From DASUPK01 sp963743575 (GTDB lineage Bacteria; Actinomycetota; Thermoleophilia; Solirubrobacterales; 70-9), in assembly GCA_963743575.1 (NCBI GenBank), contig CAVUQC010000007.1, positions 1,426,001 through 1,490,000 on the forward strand: a stretch of DNA of 64,000 nucleotides, read 5' to 3'. The notes under the pieces were generated by a model, which was not told the DNA's origin, did no database searches, and was given only the letters and a program-made list of their open reading frames with translations. Positions 51,803-60,210 of the stretch are shown here, one piece after another (positions within the stretch are counted from its first letter, which is position 1; each line of letters starts with the position of its first letter). A program made the position numbers and the translations under genes.

Positions 51803-52416
51803 ATGACCGACGGAGCGGATTTGGGGGGCGCGCCGGGGGGAAGAAAGATGGCTCTCACCTTCCTTGCCGCCCTCGTGGTGGCGATCGGGATGGTGATGCT
51901 GACTCTCGAGCCGTTGGCCAGAGATCGCGCCAGCTGCTCCACGGGCCTGAGCGCCGCCGCATCTCGCGACTACCACCGCATCTGGAAGCAGGACCGCCTC
52001 TACTTCGGCGAGCAGGGAATGCCCGCACCGAACGTGCTGTTCGTCCCGAACGGGCAGGGCTACACCACCACCGGAGCGGTGGGGAACCGGTGGGGCGCCC
52101 CGCGCGTCATCAACATCGGACTCACGGCACGGCAACAGCTCACGTCGAGGAAGCCGCAGCCTCGGAACTCGGCGCGCTACGCCATCGAGCATGAGTTCGG
52201 CCGCTACTTCGGCCCGGACCAGCCGCTCGCGGCCGACGGCGGAAACGCCGGCGCCGGCCTCGCCAATCCCGTCGCCAACTGCCTCGCCCACAGGAGGAAC
52301 ACCGGGCGCGGCGATCCGAGCAGGGTCCTGCGTGGCAGGCTTCCGTACTGGGGGGCCAGAACCCGGCGACGATCATGTTTCCGAGGGCGCCCGGCGCCCC
52401 TCAGGGCTCCCTCTAG
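51803..52416 (+). pseudogene. Frameshifted membrane-anchored protein with HEFG (metallopeptidase-like) motif
   Basis: The ATG at 51803 opens a protein with one N-terminal membrane helix (ALTFLAALVVAIGMVMLTL) and a hydrophilic domain. That domain includes QDRLYFGEQGMPAPN and RYAIEHEFGRYFG, which recalls HExxH but lacks the second His. After about 52290 this frame becomes arginine-rich and non-protein-like, whereas the next frame reads QASVLGGQNPATIMFPRAPG and stops with TAG at 52414-52416. One missing base between ~52290 and 52335 would explain this. It could be decay or sequencing error. The stop overlaps that of the convergent LCP gene in one CTAG. Confidence 0.5.
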
Positions 52417-53816
52417 GGCGAACAGGCCGGGCGGCGCGGGGGATCGCCGCCGAGCAGCTTCTGCACGGCCTCGTCGCAGGCTCCCTGAGGGATCTCGAGG
52501 CTGCCCCCGGGACCGACGCCGACCCCGGCCTTGTCGCTGCCGAGCACGTTGGTAGCCCCGTTTCCGCCGAGGATCGCGGCGATCGCGACCTGCGGGAGCG
52601 TGAAGCCGCCCATGTCGCTGATGAAGGCCTTGGGCGCGTTCCAGCCGATCCAGGGCCCCTTGATGAAGTTGTAGGGGAAGCGGGTGATGCTGGTGAGGCG
52701 TCCCTTGATGGCGTTGAGCACGGCCTGCTGGCGCGCCGCGCGGTCGCGATCGTCCTCGGATGGATTGCAGTTGTTGTGCCGGATCCGGGCGTAGGCGAGG
52801 GCCTTGTCGCCCTGGAGGGTGATGTCGCCCGGCGGGAGCCTGAGGGAGACGCCGCCCTGCTTCTTGCCCCCGTCGACGTCGCCGCAGACGACCGGGCCGT
52901 CCTGCTTGCCGTTTGTATCCGGCACCGTGATCGTCACCCCGCCGAGCGTGTTGATGAAGCTCGCGAACCCGTCGAAATCGACGATCACGATGTGGTTGAT
53001 GTCGATGCCGAGGAAATTCTCGACCGTCTTGATCGTCTCAGCCGGGTTCCCGTTGGGGCTGCGCGTGTTGCAGGCGAGGGAGGCGTTGATCTTCTGGGAG
53101 CCGCAGCTCGGGATCGCCGCGTAGCTGTCCCGCGGGATCGAGAGCTTGCGGAACGAGGTGAGCGAGGCGTGCAGCACCATGATCGTGTCGGCCCGCGGCG
53201 GCCCCTGGCCCTCTGAGCCGTTGGCATTGTGCTGGGTCTTCCCCCGGCGGTCGCCTCCGAGGATGAGGATGTTCTGCCCCGCGAGGACCGCCGGCCCGCC
53301 CTTCAGCGCGTCCTTTGCGGACTGGGGCAGCTTGCCCTTCTGGATCTGGGCCGAGATCGCGAAGGTTATGAAGCTGAGCAGCAGCCAGCCGACCGCGAAG
53401 ATCAGGATCCACCGCAGCCAGGGCCGCTTGCCTCCGGTGAGCCGGCCGAAGAAGCCGCGAATGCCGCCGTGGCCCCCGCCCGACTCCCGGCGGATGCCCT
53501 CCAGGTTCGGCTTGCGAAGCCGGTCCCGCAGGCTGGGGCGGGCGCGATAGACCGTGTACGGAGGCTTCTCGCCCCTTCCACCGCTGGCGCTCTTGCCGAC
53601 CGGCTGCTTCTGTTGCGGCGCTGCGCGCTTCTTTCCGCTTCGGCCCCCTCCGCCACCGCGGCCGCCGCGCCCGTAGACCGTGTACTCCGGTTTCTTGCCC
53701 TTTTCGGGCTTGCCTTTGGCCCCGGACGCGCCAGGCTTCTTCGGCTCGTCGGGCTTCCCGCTGCCTCCCGAGCCCTCGGGCCGCTTGGGCGGCCGGTCAT
53801 CTCCCTGCGGAGACAT
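52413..53816 (-). CDS. LytR-CpsA-Psr (LCP) family cell-wall ligase
   Basis: 467 residues. The first ~125 are low-complexity Gly/Lys/Arg/Pro, cytoplasmic and disordered, with two copies of a YTVY motif (PEYTVYGRGG, PPYTVYRARP). One membrane helix follows (WLRWILIFAVGWLLLSFITF, ~133-152). The extracytoplasmic LCP domain has ILILGGDRRG, PRADTIMVLH and RKLSIPRDSYAAIP, with the conserved Arg/Asp residues for pyrophosphate binding, and GDKALAYARIRHN late. LCP enzymes transfer teichoic acid, arabinogalactan-type or capsular polymers from lipid carriers to peptidoglycan. It is divergent from the glucokinase gene. Confidence 0.92.
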   Translation of the reverse strand: MSPQGDDRPPKRPEGSGGSGKPDEPKKPGASGAKGKPEKGKKPEYTVYGRGGRGGGGGRSGKKRAAPQQKQPVGKSASGGRGEKPPYTVYRARPSLRDRLRKPNLEGIRRESGGGHGGIRGFFGRLTGGKRPWLRWILIFAVGWLLLSFITFAISAQIQKGKLPQSAKDALKGGPAVLAGQNILILGGDRRGKTQHNANGSEGQGPPRADTIMVLHASLTSFRKLSIPRDSYAAIPSCGSQKINASLACNTRSPNGNPAETIKTVENFLGIDINHIVIVDFDGFASFINTLGGVTITVPDTNGKQDGPVVCGDVDGGKKQGGVSLRLPPGDITLQGDKALAYARIRHNNCNPSEDDRDRAARQQAVLNAIKGRLTSITRFPYNFIKGPWIGWNAPKAFISDMGGFTLPQVAIAAILGGNGATNVLGSDKAGVGVGPGGSLEIPQGACDEAVQKLLGGDPPRRPACSP

Positions 53817-53864
53817 GGGATATCAATACTTACGCATGCCGCAGCCAGACCCCTTTACGTCCTC

Positions 53865-54821
53865 TTGAGTGCCCGCGAGGCGATCGGCGTCGACCTGGGT
53901 GGCACCAAGATGGCCGTCGGCGTCGTGGACTCCGAGCAGCACGTCCACTACGAGGGGCAGGAGCCGTCGATCGGGCTGACCGAGGACGAGCTGCTCGCGG
54001 ACCTTGGCAGGGAGCTGATGGAGGCCCGGGACGCTCGACCGGACGTGCTCTGCGCCGGCCTGGGAATTCCGGCGACCATCGACCACGACCGGGGTGTGGC
54101 GATCCAGGCGGTCAACCTCGAGATCTCCGACGTCCCGCTTCGGGACCTGATGCGCGAGAAGCTCGGCCTGCCGGTCTACATCGACAACGACGCCAACGTA
54201 GCGGCGTTGGCGGAGCTCCTCTTCGGCGCCGGACGGGGCGCGCGCAACGTCGTGATGCTGACCATCGGCACTGGGATCGGCGGCGGACTCATCCTCGACG
54301 GCGACATCTATCGGGGAACGACAGGGTCCGCGGCCGAGCTGGGACACATCGTGGTCCAGGAGGACGGCCCGCCCTGCCAGGGGAACTGCCCGAACCATGG
54401 CTGCGTCGAGACCCTCGCGTCCGGAACGGCGATCGCCAGGGAGGGCAGGAGGGCGGCGGAGGAGCAGCCGGACTCGGCGCTCGGCAAGGCGCTCGCGGAG
54501 GGGCCGATCGTGGGCAAGACCGTCACGGAGTTGGCGATCAACGGAGATCCGCTCGCCCGGGAGGTCGTCGCGGAGGCCGGGCGGCACCTCGGTGTCGCGC
54601 TGGCGAGCCTCGCCAACATCTTCGATCCTGACCTCTTCGTGATCGGCGGCGGCGTCTCGATCGTTGGGGACCTGATGCTCGATCCCGCTCGTGAGGAGCT
54701 CGCCTCGCGCGCGTTGGCGCCGATGAACCGGACACCGGTTCACCTGGCGGAGCTGGGGCCCGAGGCGGGGATGATCGGAGCGGCGGCGATGGCTCTGATC
54801 GAGCTGGAAAAGGAGAGCTGA
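53865..54821 (+). CDS. ROK-family sugar kinase (glucokinase-like)
   Basis: 318 residues from a TTG at 53865; the frame is open far upstream, but that region is antisense to the LCP gene. GVDLGGTKMAVGVV (phosphate 1 motif), IDNDANVAALAE (catalytic Asp), TIGTGIGGGLILDG and the zinc motif CQGNCPNHGCVE are all present and correctly spaced. It phosphorylates glucose or a related hexose with ATP or polyphosphate. No HTH is fused, so it is an enzyme rather than a NagC-type repressor. No SD precedes the TTG. It is three bases from rsmI, so the two share a transcript. Confidence 0.9.
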   Translation: MSAREAIGVDLGGTKMAVGVVDSEQHVHYEGQEPSIGLTEDELLADLGRELMEARDARPDVLCAGLGIPATIDHDRGVAIQAVNLEISDVPLRDLMREKLGLPVYIDNDANVAALAELLFGAGRGARNVVMLTIGTGIGGGLILDGDIYRGTTGSAAELGHIVVQEDGPPCQGNCPNHGCVETLASGTAIAREGRRAAEEQPDSALGKALAEGPIVGKTVTELAINGDPLAREVVAEAGRHLGVALASLANIFDPDLFVIGGGVSIVGDLMLDPAREELASRALAPMNRTPVHLAELGPEAGMIGAAAMALIELEKES

Positions 54822-54824
54822 GCA

Positions 54825-55646
54825 ATGCCGGGCAAGCTGGTCGTCTGCCCGACGCCGATCGGGAACCTCGAGGACATCACCCTGCGGGTGCGACGCGCGC
54901 TGTACGAGGCCGACGTGATCGCCTGCGAGGACACCCGCCGCACCGGGCTGTTGCTCGAGCGCATCGAGATCCAGGCGATGCGGCTGGTCTCCTACCACGA
55001 GGGCAACGAGGCGGAGCGCGCCCGTGAGCTGGCCCAGCGGATCGAGCGCGGCGACAGCGTGGCCCTCGTCTCGGACGCCGGCACGCCCGCGATCTCCGAC
55101 CCGGGCTTCCGGCTGATCAGAGCGTGCATCGACCGCGATCTCGACATCGAGGTGTTGCCGGGGCCCTCGTCGATCATCACCGCGCTCGTCGTCTCCGGGC
55201 TGCCCACCCATCGCTTCCGCTTTCAGGGATTTCTGCCGAGGCGAACCGGCGAGCTCGAGCGAGTCCTCCAGTCCACTGAGACGCTGATCGCGTTCGAGTC
55301 CCCGCGGCGGTTGCCCGAGTCGCTGCAGGCCCTTGCCCAGCTCGCCCCCGACCGCCCGGCTGCCGTTTGCCGAGAGCTCACCAAGCTCCATGAGGAGATC
55401 GTCCGGGGCACGCTCGGCGAGCTCTCACGGCGCTTCCGTGACGAGGCCCGCGGGGAGATCGTGGTGGTGATCGGGCCGGCGGCCGAGCGCGGGACCGCCG
55501 ACATCGGATTCGCAACGGACGCGCTGCGCGGCCTGATCCGCGCAGGCGCCCGCCCCCGTGCGGCGGCCAGCATCGTCTCCGCGCTCACCGGCGTCCCGGC
55601 GAACGATCTCTACAAGGGGATCACCGGGCGGGAACCCCGCCGATAA
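54825..55646 (+). CDS. rsmI: 16S rRNA (cytidine1402-2'-O)-methyltransferase
   Basis: 273 residues of the tetrapyrrole-methylase fold. LVVCPTPIGNLEDITLRV near the N-terminus, CEDTRRTGLLLE, ALVSDAGTPAISDPGFRLI, EVLPGPSSIITALVVSGLP and FQGFLPRR are diagnostic for RsmI. It methylates C1402 of 16S rRNA with SAM. SD GGAGAG precedes the ATG, three bases after the ROK stop. A 35-base palindrome follows ten bases after the stop. Confidence 0.94.
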   Translation: MPGKLVVCPTPIGNLEDITLRVRRALYEADVIACEDTRRTGLLLERIEIQAMRLVSYHEGNEAERARELAQRIERGDSVALVSDAGTPAISDPGFRLIRACIDRDLDIEVLPGPSSIITALVVSGLPTHRFRFQGFLPRRTGELERVLQSTETLIAFESPRRLPESLQALAQLAPDRPAAVCRELTKLHEEIVRGTLGELSRRFRDEARGEIVVVIGPAAERGTADIGFATDALRGLIRAGARPRAAASIVSALTGVPANDLYKGITGREPRR

Positions 55647-55656
55647 CGCCAGAGTT

Positions 55657-55691
55657 GGTGAGTTGTTCCGGCTATTCCGGAACAAGTCACC
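55657..55691. repeat. 35-nt palindrome between rsmI and lipoprotein gene
   Basis: GGTGAGTTGTTCCGG (55657-55671) is followed by a five-base loop and CCGGAACAAGTCACC (55677-55691); one mismatch in 15 pairs. A second copy is at 63612-63646. It contains the stop codon of the minus-strand lipoprotein gene. Confidence 0.85.
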
Positions 55692-56045
55692 GATAGGGCC
55701 GTTCGGAGCCCACAGCACCGTCTAACCGGCGGGCCCCCCCGCAGTTGTTCATGCGCTCGCACATCGCACCTTCGATTGCGTTCGCGACCGGAGCCTGTCT
55801 CTTGTTCGCTTCTAAGGACCTCGGGAGATTGACGGTCACCGTGTAGCCATCCCCAGCCCTGCGCTGACGGGTGCCGTACCGCCGACCACGGCTCCGTCAC
55901 CGCTGTATTGCTCCGCCCGGTAGTGATACGTCAACGGCGTCTTGCCGAGGGCGTCCTTGATGTCGCCCTCGTTCAACGCCGAGCTGCCGCATCCGGCAAG
56001 AAGGGCGGCTCCCATGCCCGACAAGGCGATCATCGCCAGACGCAC
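55687..56045 (-). pseudogene. Lipoprotein gene with single-base frameshift
   Basis: A GTG at 56045 opens a lipoprotein: MALL-type hydrophobic core, lipobox LAGC, then SSALNEGDIKDALGKTPLTYHYRAE. The frame ends early at 55836. In the adjacent frame the sequence continues convincingly (GDGYTVTVNLPRSLEANK, VANAIEGAMCERMNNCGG) to a TGA at 55687-55689. The switch occurs at a run of four Gs near 55850; a fifth G would restore one protein of about 119 residues. Whether this is a sequencing error in a homopolymer or a real frameshift cannot be decided here. The restored protein would be anchored to the outer face of the membrane. Confidence 0.65.
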
Positions 56046-56109
56046 GGCCCGACCTGAGATCGGATCCGATTTGCAGGGGTTTCATCGGGCCTCGCGCTAC
56101 CGTGAGGGC

Positions 56110-56382
56110 ATGGCCAAGCGCGAACCTCGCATGATTTCCCTCGGCTACGGCAAGTTCGCCCGAGCCGACCGCATCTACGCGCTCGTCCCGCTCGACCCGA
56201 AGGACCGCGGCGAGGGCCGCCGCACCTATGTCCATGTCGACGACATGGCCGAGCCGATCGTCGCCTCCCGTTCCGAGCGCGCCATCCTCCGCGATGTCGA
56301 AGACGCGCTGACCGAGGCGGCGGGCATCCCGCGGCGGAGGCGCTCAGGCGGCGGGTCGAAGGGGCAGGAGAAGCTTCTGTAG
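56110..56382 (+). CDS. remA: RemA-like (DUF370) protein
   Basis: 90 residues. ISLGYGKFARADRIYALVPLDP corresponds to the RemA N-terminal strand (INIGFGN-VSANRI-type). A GRRTYVHVDDMAEPIVASRSERAILRDVEDAL segment is the probable RRT plus DNA-binding portion, spread over ~38-70. In Bacillus, RemA activates biofilm matrix genes and oligomerises on DNA. TACCGT (56098-56103) is six bases before the ATG. It lies 15 bases before metG. The C-terminal RRRRSGGGSKGQEK is a basic extension. Family assignment is by motif only. Confidence 0.65.
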   Translation: MAKREPRMISLGYGKFARADRIYALVPLDPKDRGEGRRTYVHVDDMAEPIVASRSERAILRDVEDALTEAAGIPRRRRSGGGSKGQEKLL

Positions 56383-56397
56383 TTAGGCTCACTCGTC

Positions 56398-57897
56398 GTG
56401 AGCTTCTACGTCACCACCCCGATCTACTACGTCAACGGTGAGCCCCATCTCGGCCACGCCTACTCGACGATCGCGGCTGACATCCTCGCCCGCCACCATC
56501 GCCAGCGCGGGGAGGACGTCTTCTTCCTGACCGGCACCGACGAGCACGGCGAGCCGGTTGCGCAGCAGGCCGAGGCGGAGGGAGTCACCCCACGTGAGCT
56601 CGGGGACCGGCTCGCCCCTCGCTTCAAGGAGATGGCGGCGAAGATCAACGCCTCGAACGACTTCTTCATCCGGACCACCGACGAGGGCCACATGGAGAGG
56701 GTCCAGGCGATCGTCCAGCGGATCTACGACAACGGGCATGTGTACGAGGGGGAATACGAGGGCTGGTACTGCCCGCGCTGCGCCGACTTCAAGACCGAGT
56801 CGGAGATCGGCCCCGACAACACGTGCCCGATCCACAAGATCCCGTTGACCCGCGAGAAGCAGAAGAACTGGTTCTTCAAGCTGTCCGCCTTTCAGGGCGA
56901 CCTCGAGCGTCTGTACGAGGAGCGCCCTGAATTCGTCGAGCCAGACTTCCGCCGCAATGAGGCGCTCTCCTTCATCCGGCAGGGGCTTCAGGACGTCTCG
57001 CTCTCCCGCCCGACGCTGAAGTGGGGGGTACCCGTCCCCTGGGACACCGACCAGGTGATCTACGTCTGGTTCGACGCGCTGCTCAATTACTACACCGCGC
57101 TCGGCTACGGGATCGAGGGCGAGGACGTGACGGAGAAGTTCTGGCCGCCCTTCCACATCCTCGCCAAGGACATCCTCAAGTTCCACGCCGTCTACTGGCC
57201 CGCATTCCTGATGGCCGCCGAGATCGAGCTGCCGAAGGGGATGTTCATCCACGGCTTCCTGCTGATGGAGGGGCACAAGATGTCCAAGTCGCTCGGCAAC
57301 GTCCTCGACCCCGACGAGGTGGTCGACAAGTTCGGGGCCGACGCACTGCGTTTCTACTGCTTCCGCGAGGTCTCCTTCGGTCAGGACGGGCAGATTTCTC
57401 CGGCGGGCTTCGAGTCCCGGTACGAGAGCGAGCTCGCCGACCAGTACGGGAACCTGGCCAACCGGGTGCTCTCGATGATCGGCCGCTACCGCGACGGCGT
57501 CGTCCCCGAGGCCGAGGCGGAGAGCGGGCTGGCGGGCGACCTCCAGGGCGCGCCCGAGCGCGTGCGCGCGCTGCTCGACGAGGCCGAGCTCACCCAGGCT
57601 CTCGAGGAGATCTGGAGAGGCGTGCGCCGTCTCAACCAGTACGTGGAGGAGACGAAGCCCTGGGATCTCGCCAAGGACGACTCGGCGTCGGGCCGCCTGG
57701 ATTCGGTGCTCTACGGGCTGGCGGAGGGCCTGCGCGTCACCACGCTCATGCTCCACGCCTACATGCCGGAGACGACCGGCCGCCTGCTCGACGCGCTCCA
57801 GGAGTCCTCCCGGGAGCTTGCCGATTTCGGCTCCAGGGGCGGTGGCCGGCAGCTCGGCGAGCTCGCCCCGCTGTTCCCGAAGCTCGCCCCGGCCTGA
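56398..57897 (+). CDS. metG: Methionyl-tRNA synthetase
   Basis: 499 residues, class I. The HIGH-equivalent is HLGHAYS near residue 17, with TGTDEHGEPV, the zinc knuckle CPRCADFKTESEIGPDNTCP and the KMSKS loop in GHKMSKSLGN. It ends with the anticodon-binding helical domain (TQALEEIWRGVRRLNQYVEETKPWDLAK-type), without a C-terminal Trbp111 dimer domain. TAGGCT (56384-56389) precedes the GTG by eight bases. It charges tRNA-Met. Confidence 0.96.
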   Translation: MSFYVTTPIYYVNGEPHLGHAYSTIAADILARHHRQRGEDVFFLTGTDEHGEPVAQQAEAEGVTPRELGDRLAPRFKEMAAKINASNDFFIRTTDEGHMERVQAIVQRIYDNGHVYEGEYEGWYCPRCADFKTESEIGPDNTCPIHKIPLTREKQKNWFFKLSAFQGDLERLYEERPEFVEPDFRRNEALSFIRQGLQDVSLSRPTLKWGVPVPWDTDQVIYVWFDALLNYYTALGYGIEGEDVTEKFWPPFHILAKDILKFHAVYWPAFLMAAEIELPKGMFIHGFLLMEGHKMSKSLGNVLDPDEVVDKFGADALRFYCFREVSFGQDGQISPAGFESRYESELADQYGNLANRVLSMIGRYRDGVVPEAEAESGLAGDLQGAPERVRALLDEAELTQALEEIWRGVRRLNQYVEETKPWDLAKDDSASGRLDSVLYGLAEGLRVTTLMLHAYMPETTGRLLDALQESSRELADFGSRGGGRQLGELAPLFPKLAPA

Positions 57898-57968
57898 TCG
57901 AGAGGGTCGATTTGCCCGGTGCTAGGGTGGCTCGGGTAATCGGTACTGGCGAGTAGGGAGGCAAATCG

Positions 57969-58394
57969 ATGGGCAGGAAGTCTCGGATTGGAAGCTTTGC
58001 TGCGGCCGTCGCGCTGATCGGAGCGTTGCTGCTTCCGGCGTCCGGCGCCGCCGGCGCACCCACCGCCCATAAGTCGGGCGCGATCATCAACTACCTCACG
58101 ACCGGCAAGCTCCGGATCGCGAAGAGGATCGTCGTGCCGTTCGTCTGCTCCGTCAACTGCGACGTCGTCTCGACGCTGAAGCTGAAGGGGCCGTTCGTCA
58201 AGGGCTCGGACACCGAGCAGGGATCCCTGCAAGCCGGCGTCCCGGCCGGCCACTTCATCAAGCCGAGCGGACCGCTGCTGAAAATCCTGAAGGCGTCCCC
58301 GGGTCGCTACAAGGTCATCAGCCACGTCTCGGCGACGGATCCCGCGACCGGCGCCACCGACCAGATCGCGCACAGCTTCAAGCTGAAGAGGTAG
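57969..58394 (+). CDS. Small secreted protein
   Basis: 141 residues with SD GGGAGG before the ATG. A signal peptide runs to ~30 (AAAVALIGALLLPASGAAGA|P). The mature part is beta-rich and basic, with a Cys pair (FVCSVNCDVV) and an immunoglobulin-like ending (GRYKVISHVSATDPATGATDQ). No family recognised. It has a short basic end (FKLKR) but not the K/C tail. The secreted serine protease gene begins 45 bases downstream on the same strand, so the two may be co-expressed; it could be a substrate, a chaperone or an unrelated exoprotein. Confidence 0.78.
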   Translation: MGRKSRIGSFAAAVALIGALLLPASGAAGAPTAHKSGAIINYLTTGKLRIAKRIVVPFVCSVNCDVVSTLKLKGPFVKGSDTEQGSLQAGVPAGHFIKPSGPLLKILKASPGRYKVISHVSATDPATGATDQIAHSFKLKR

Positions 58395-58439
58395 AACCGC
58401 TTCAGTTCGGCTGCCGCCGACTGATACGGAGAACTACTG

Positions 58440-59327
58440 ATGTCGCGAGCGGCGGGCAACCCTACCCTGGCCGCGATGCTCTCTCGGATGGCCAGGGTGG
58501 GAGTTGCGGCGATCTGCGCAACGGCGTTGATCGGCGCGACCGCGACCGGGATCGCAGGCGCGAGCCCGCGCGCCGGCAAGAGTGTGATCGGTGGCTCGCC
58601 CGCGAGCATCCAGCAGTACCCGTACGTCGCGGCCGTGCTGACGCCGACGACGCTCTGCACCGGCACGGTGATCTCTTCGACCAGGGTGCTGACGGCCGGC
58701 CACTGCATCGGCAACCCGGCGACCATGACGGTCCGGACCGGTTCGCCGTCGGCCTTCGGGGGCGGCGAGACACTGGGTGTGTCCTCCGTGGCGTTTGCGC
58801 CGGGGTTCGCCCACCAGTTCGAGAACGACCTCGCGATTCTGACGCTGAGCACCGCCACCAGCGCGCCGCCGATCCAGGTCGCGGATCCGGCCGAGGACGC
58901 CGCCTACACCCGGACCGGGGCGAGGCTCTCCGTGGTCGGTTTCGGCAATCGCAATCCGCTGCTCACCGCCAAGCCCCAGATCGGCGTGCTGACGGCGACC
59001 AACGTCTCGGTCAGGTTCTGCCCGCTGCCGGCGTGGGCGATCTGCGACTCCGGCGGCAAGGCGGGTACCGCCTTCCGGCGGTTCCGTCACCACAAGATCA
59101 AGCGCGCGACGGTGAAGGCGACGGTCTGCTCCGGCGACAGCGGCGGTCCGCTGGTCGCGAACACCCCGGCGGGCCCGCGCCTGGTCGGCACCGCCGAGGC
59201 GAGCACGGCGCCTCCATCCAAGAGGAACCCATTCTTCTTCGTGATCTGCGGACTGAAGGGCTATCCGTCGGTCCACACCCGCTCCGCTCTCTACAGCGAC
59301 TTCATCCGAGCAAACCTGGGGCCGTAG
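58440..59327 (+). CDS. Secreted trypsin-like serine protease (S1)
   Basis: 295 residues, SD ACGGAGAA. The signal region (~15-42) is followed by a short propeptide and IGGSPAS, the mature N-terminus pattern. The catalytic triad is His88 (LTAGHC), Asp130 (ENDLAIL) and Ser in CSGDSGGPLV. An insertion with FCPLPAWAICDSGGKAG and a basic FRRFRHHKIKRA stretch lies before the Ser loop. It would be exported and activated by cleavage; the residue at the base of the S1 pocket is not clear to me, so specificity is open. It follows the small secreted protein. Confidence 0.9.
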   Translation: MSRAAGNPTLAAMLSRMARVGVAAICATALIGATATGIAGASPRAGKSVIGGSPASIQQYPYVAAVLTPTTLCTGTVISSTRVLTAGHCIGNPATMTVRTGSPSAFGGGETLGVSSVAFAPGFAHQFENDLAILTLSTATSAPPIQVADPAEDAAYTRTGARLSVVGFGNRNPLLTAKPQIGVLTATNVSVRFCPLPAWAICDSGGKAGTAFRRFRHHKIKRATVKATVCSGDSGGPLVANTPAGPRLVGTAEASTAPPSKRNPFFFVICGLKGYPSVHTRSALYSDFIRANLGP

Positions 59328-59341
59328 GCTCCAGGTTCATG

Positions 59342-59437
59342 GGCTTCGCCATCAGGTCGCGGCCACGAGCGGCCGCCCCACATAAGTCGCTACGGGCTTC
59401 GCCCTTCGCTCCGAAGTGGAGCGGCCTGGTGGCCGCT
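59342..59437. repeat. Dispersed multi-hairpin repeat, copy B
   Basis: It begins GGCTTCGCCATCAGG, contains AAGTCGCTACGGGCTTCGCC and ends GGAGCGGCCTGGTGGCCGC. It is collinear with copy A (33820-33901) and inverted copy C (34901-34995). It fills the gap before tatD and ends three bases from its start codon. Confidence 0.8.
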
Positions 59438-59439
59438 TA

Positions 59440-60210
59440 GTGGTCGACACCCACGCGCACCTCGGGCTCTGCGAGCCGGCGGAGGCCGAGCTGATCGGCG
59501 CCGCGCGGGAGGCGGACGTCAAGCGGATCCTCACCGTCGGGCTGGGCGAGGATTCGAACCCGGACGCCGTGGCGTCCGCGGAGGCGAACGACGAGGTCTT
59601 CGCGTCAGTGGGCAGGCACCCGAACAGCGCGACGGGCTTCGACGAGCGGGCCGCGGGGGCGATCGAGGAGCTCTGCGAGCGTCCGGGCGTCGTCGCCGTC
59701 GGCGAGACGGGTCTCGACTTCTATCGGGACAGCTCCGACCCCGACGACCAGCGCCGCGCATTTGCGGCCCAGATCGGGATCGCGAAGCGGACAGGCAAGG
59801 CGCTGGTGGTGCATCTACGCGACGGCGAGGGCTCCGAGGACGCCGTCTCGGAGGCGTTCGCCACCCTCGACCGCGAGGCCGAAGGAGTCGAGGTGATCCT
59901 TCATTGCTTCTCGGCGCACCCCCGCTGGGCCGATCGTGCCGCCGAGCGGCGGTGGTACTGCTCATTCGCCGGCAACCTGACCTACCCGAGGTCCGAGCTG
60001 ATTCGCGAGGCGGCTGGGCTCGTGCCCGCCGACCGCCTCCTGGTCGAGACCGACGCCCCGTTCCTGGCGCCACAGCCGGTGAGGGGAAAGCCGAATCAGC
60101 CGGCCAACGTCGTCGCGACGGCCGAGAGGCTCGCCGAGATCCGCGGCGTCCCGTACGGTGAGCTCGAGGGAACCGTGGAGGAGAACGCCGCAAGAGTCTT
60201 CGGGTGGTGA
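59440..60210 (+). CDS. tatD: TatD-family deoxyribonuclease
   Basis: 256 residues from GTG at 59440. VDTHAHLGLC holds the first metal histidines, GETGLDFYRD the Glu, VVHLRDGEGSED and VILHCFSAHPRWA further His residues, and LVETDAPFLAP the final Asp. TatD enzymes are metal-dependent 3'-5' DNases/RNases used in DNA repair and RNA turnover. An upstream GTG at 59416 in the same frame lies within repeat copy B and is less likely. Its TGA stop overlaps the rsmA start in GTGA. Confidence 0.92.
   Translation: MVDTHAHLGLCEPAEAELIGAAREADVKRILTVGLGEDSNPDAVASAEANDEVFASVGRHPNSATGFDERAAGAIEELCERPGVVAVGETGLDFYRDSSDPDDQRRAFAAQIGIAKRTGKALVVHLRDGEGSEDAVSEAFATLDREAEGVEVILHCFSAHPRWADRAAERRWYCSFAGNLTYPRSELIREAAGLVPADRLLVETDAPFLAPQPVRGKPNQPANVVATAERLAEIRGVPYGELEGTVEENAARVFGW

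Noticed and set aside
52191..53216. Plus-strand open frame opposite the LCP gene
   Set aside because: No domain or start support; the LCP domain on the minus strand is unmistakable.
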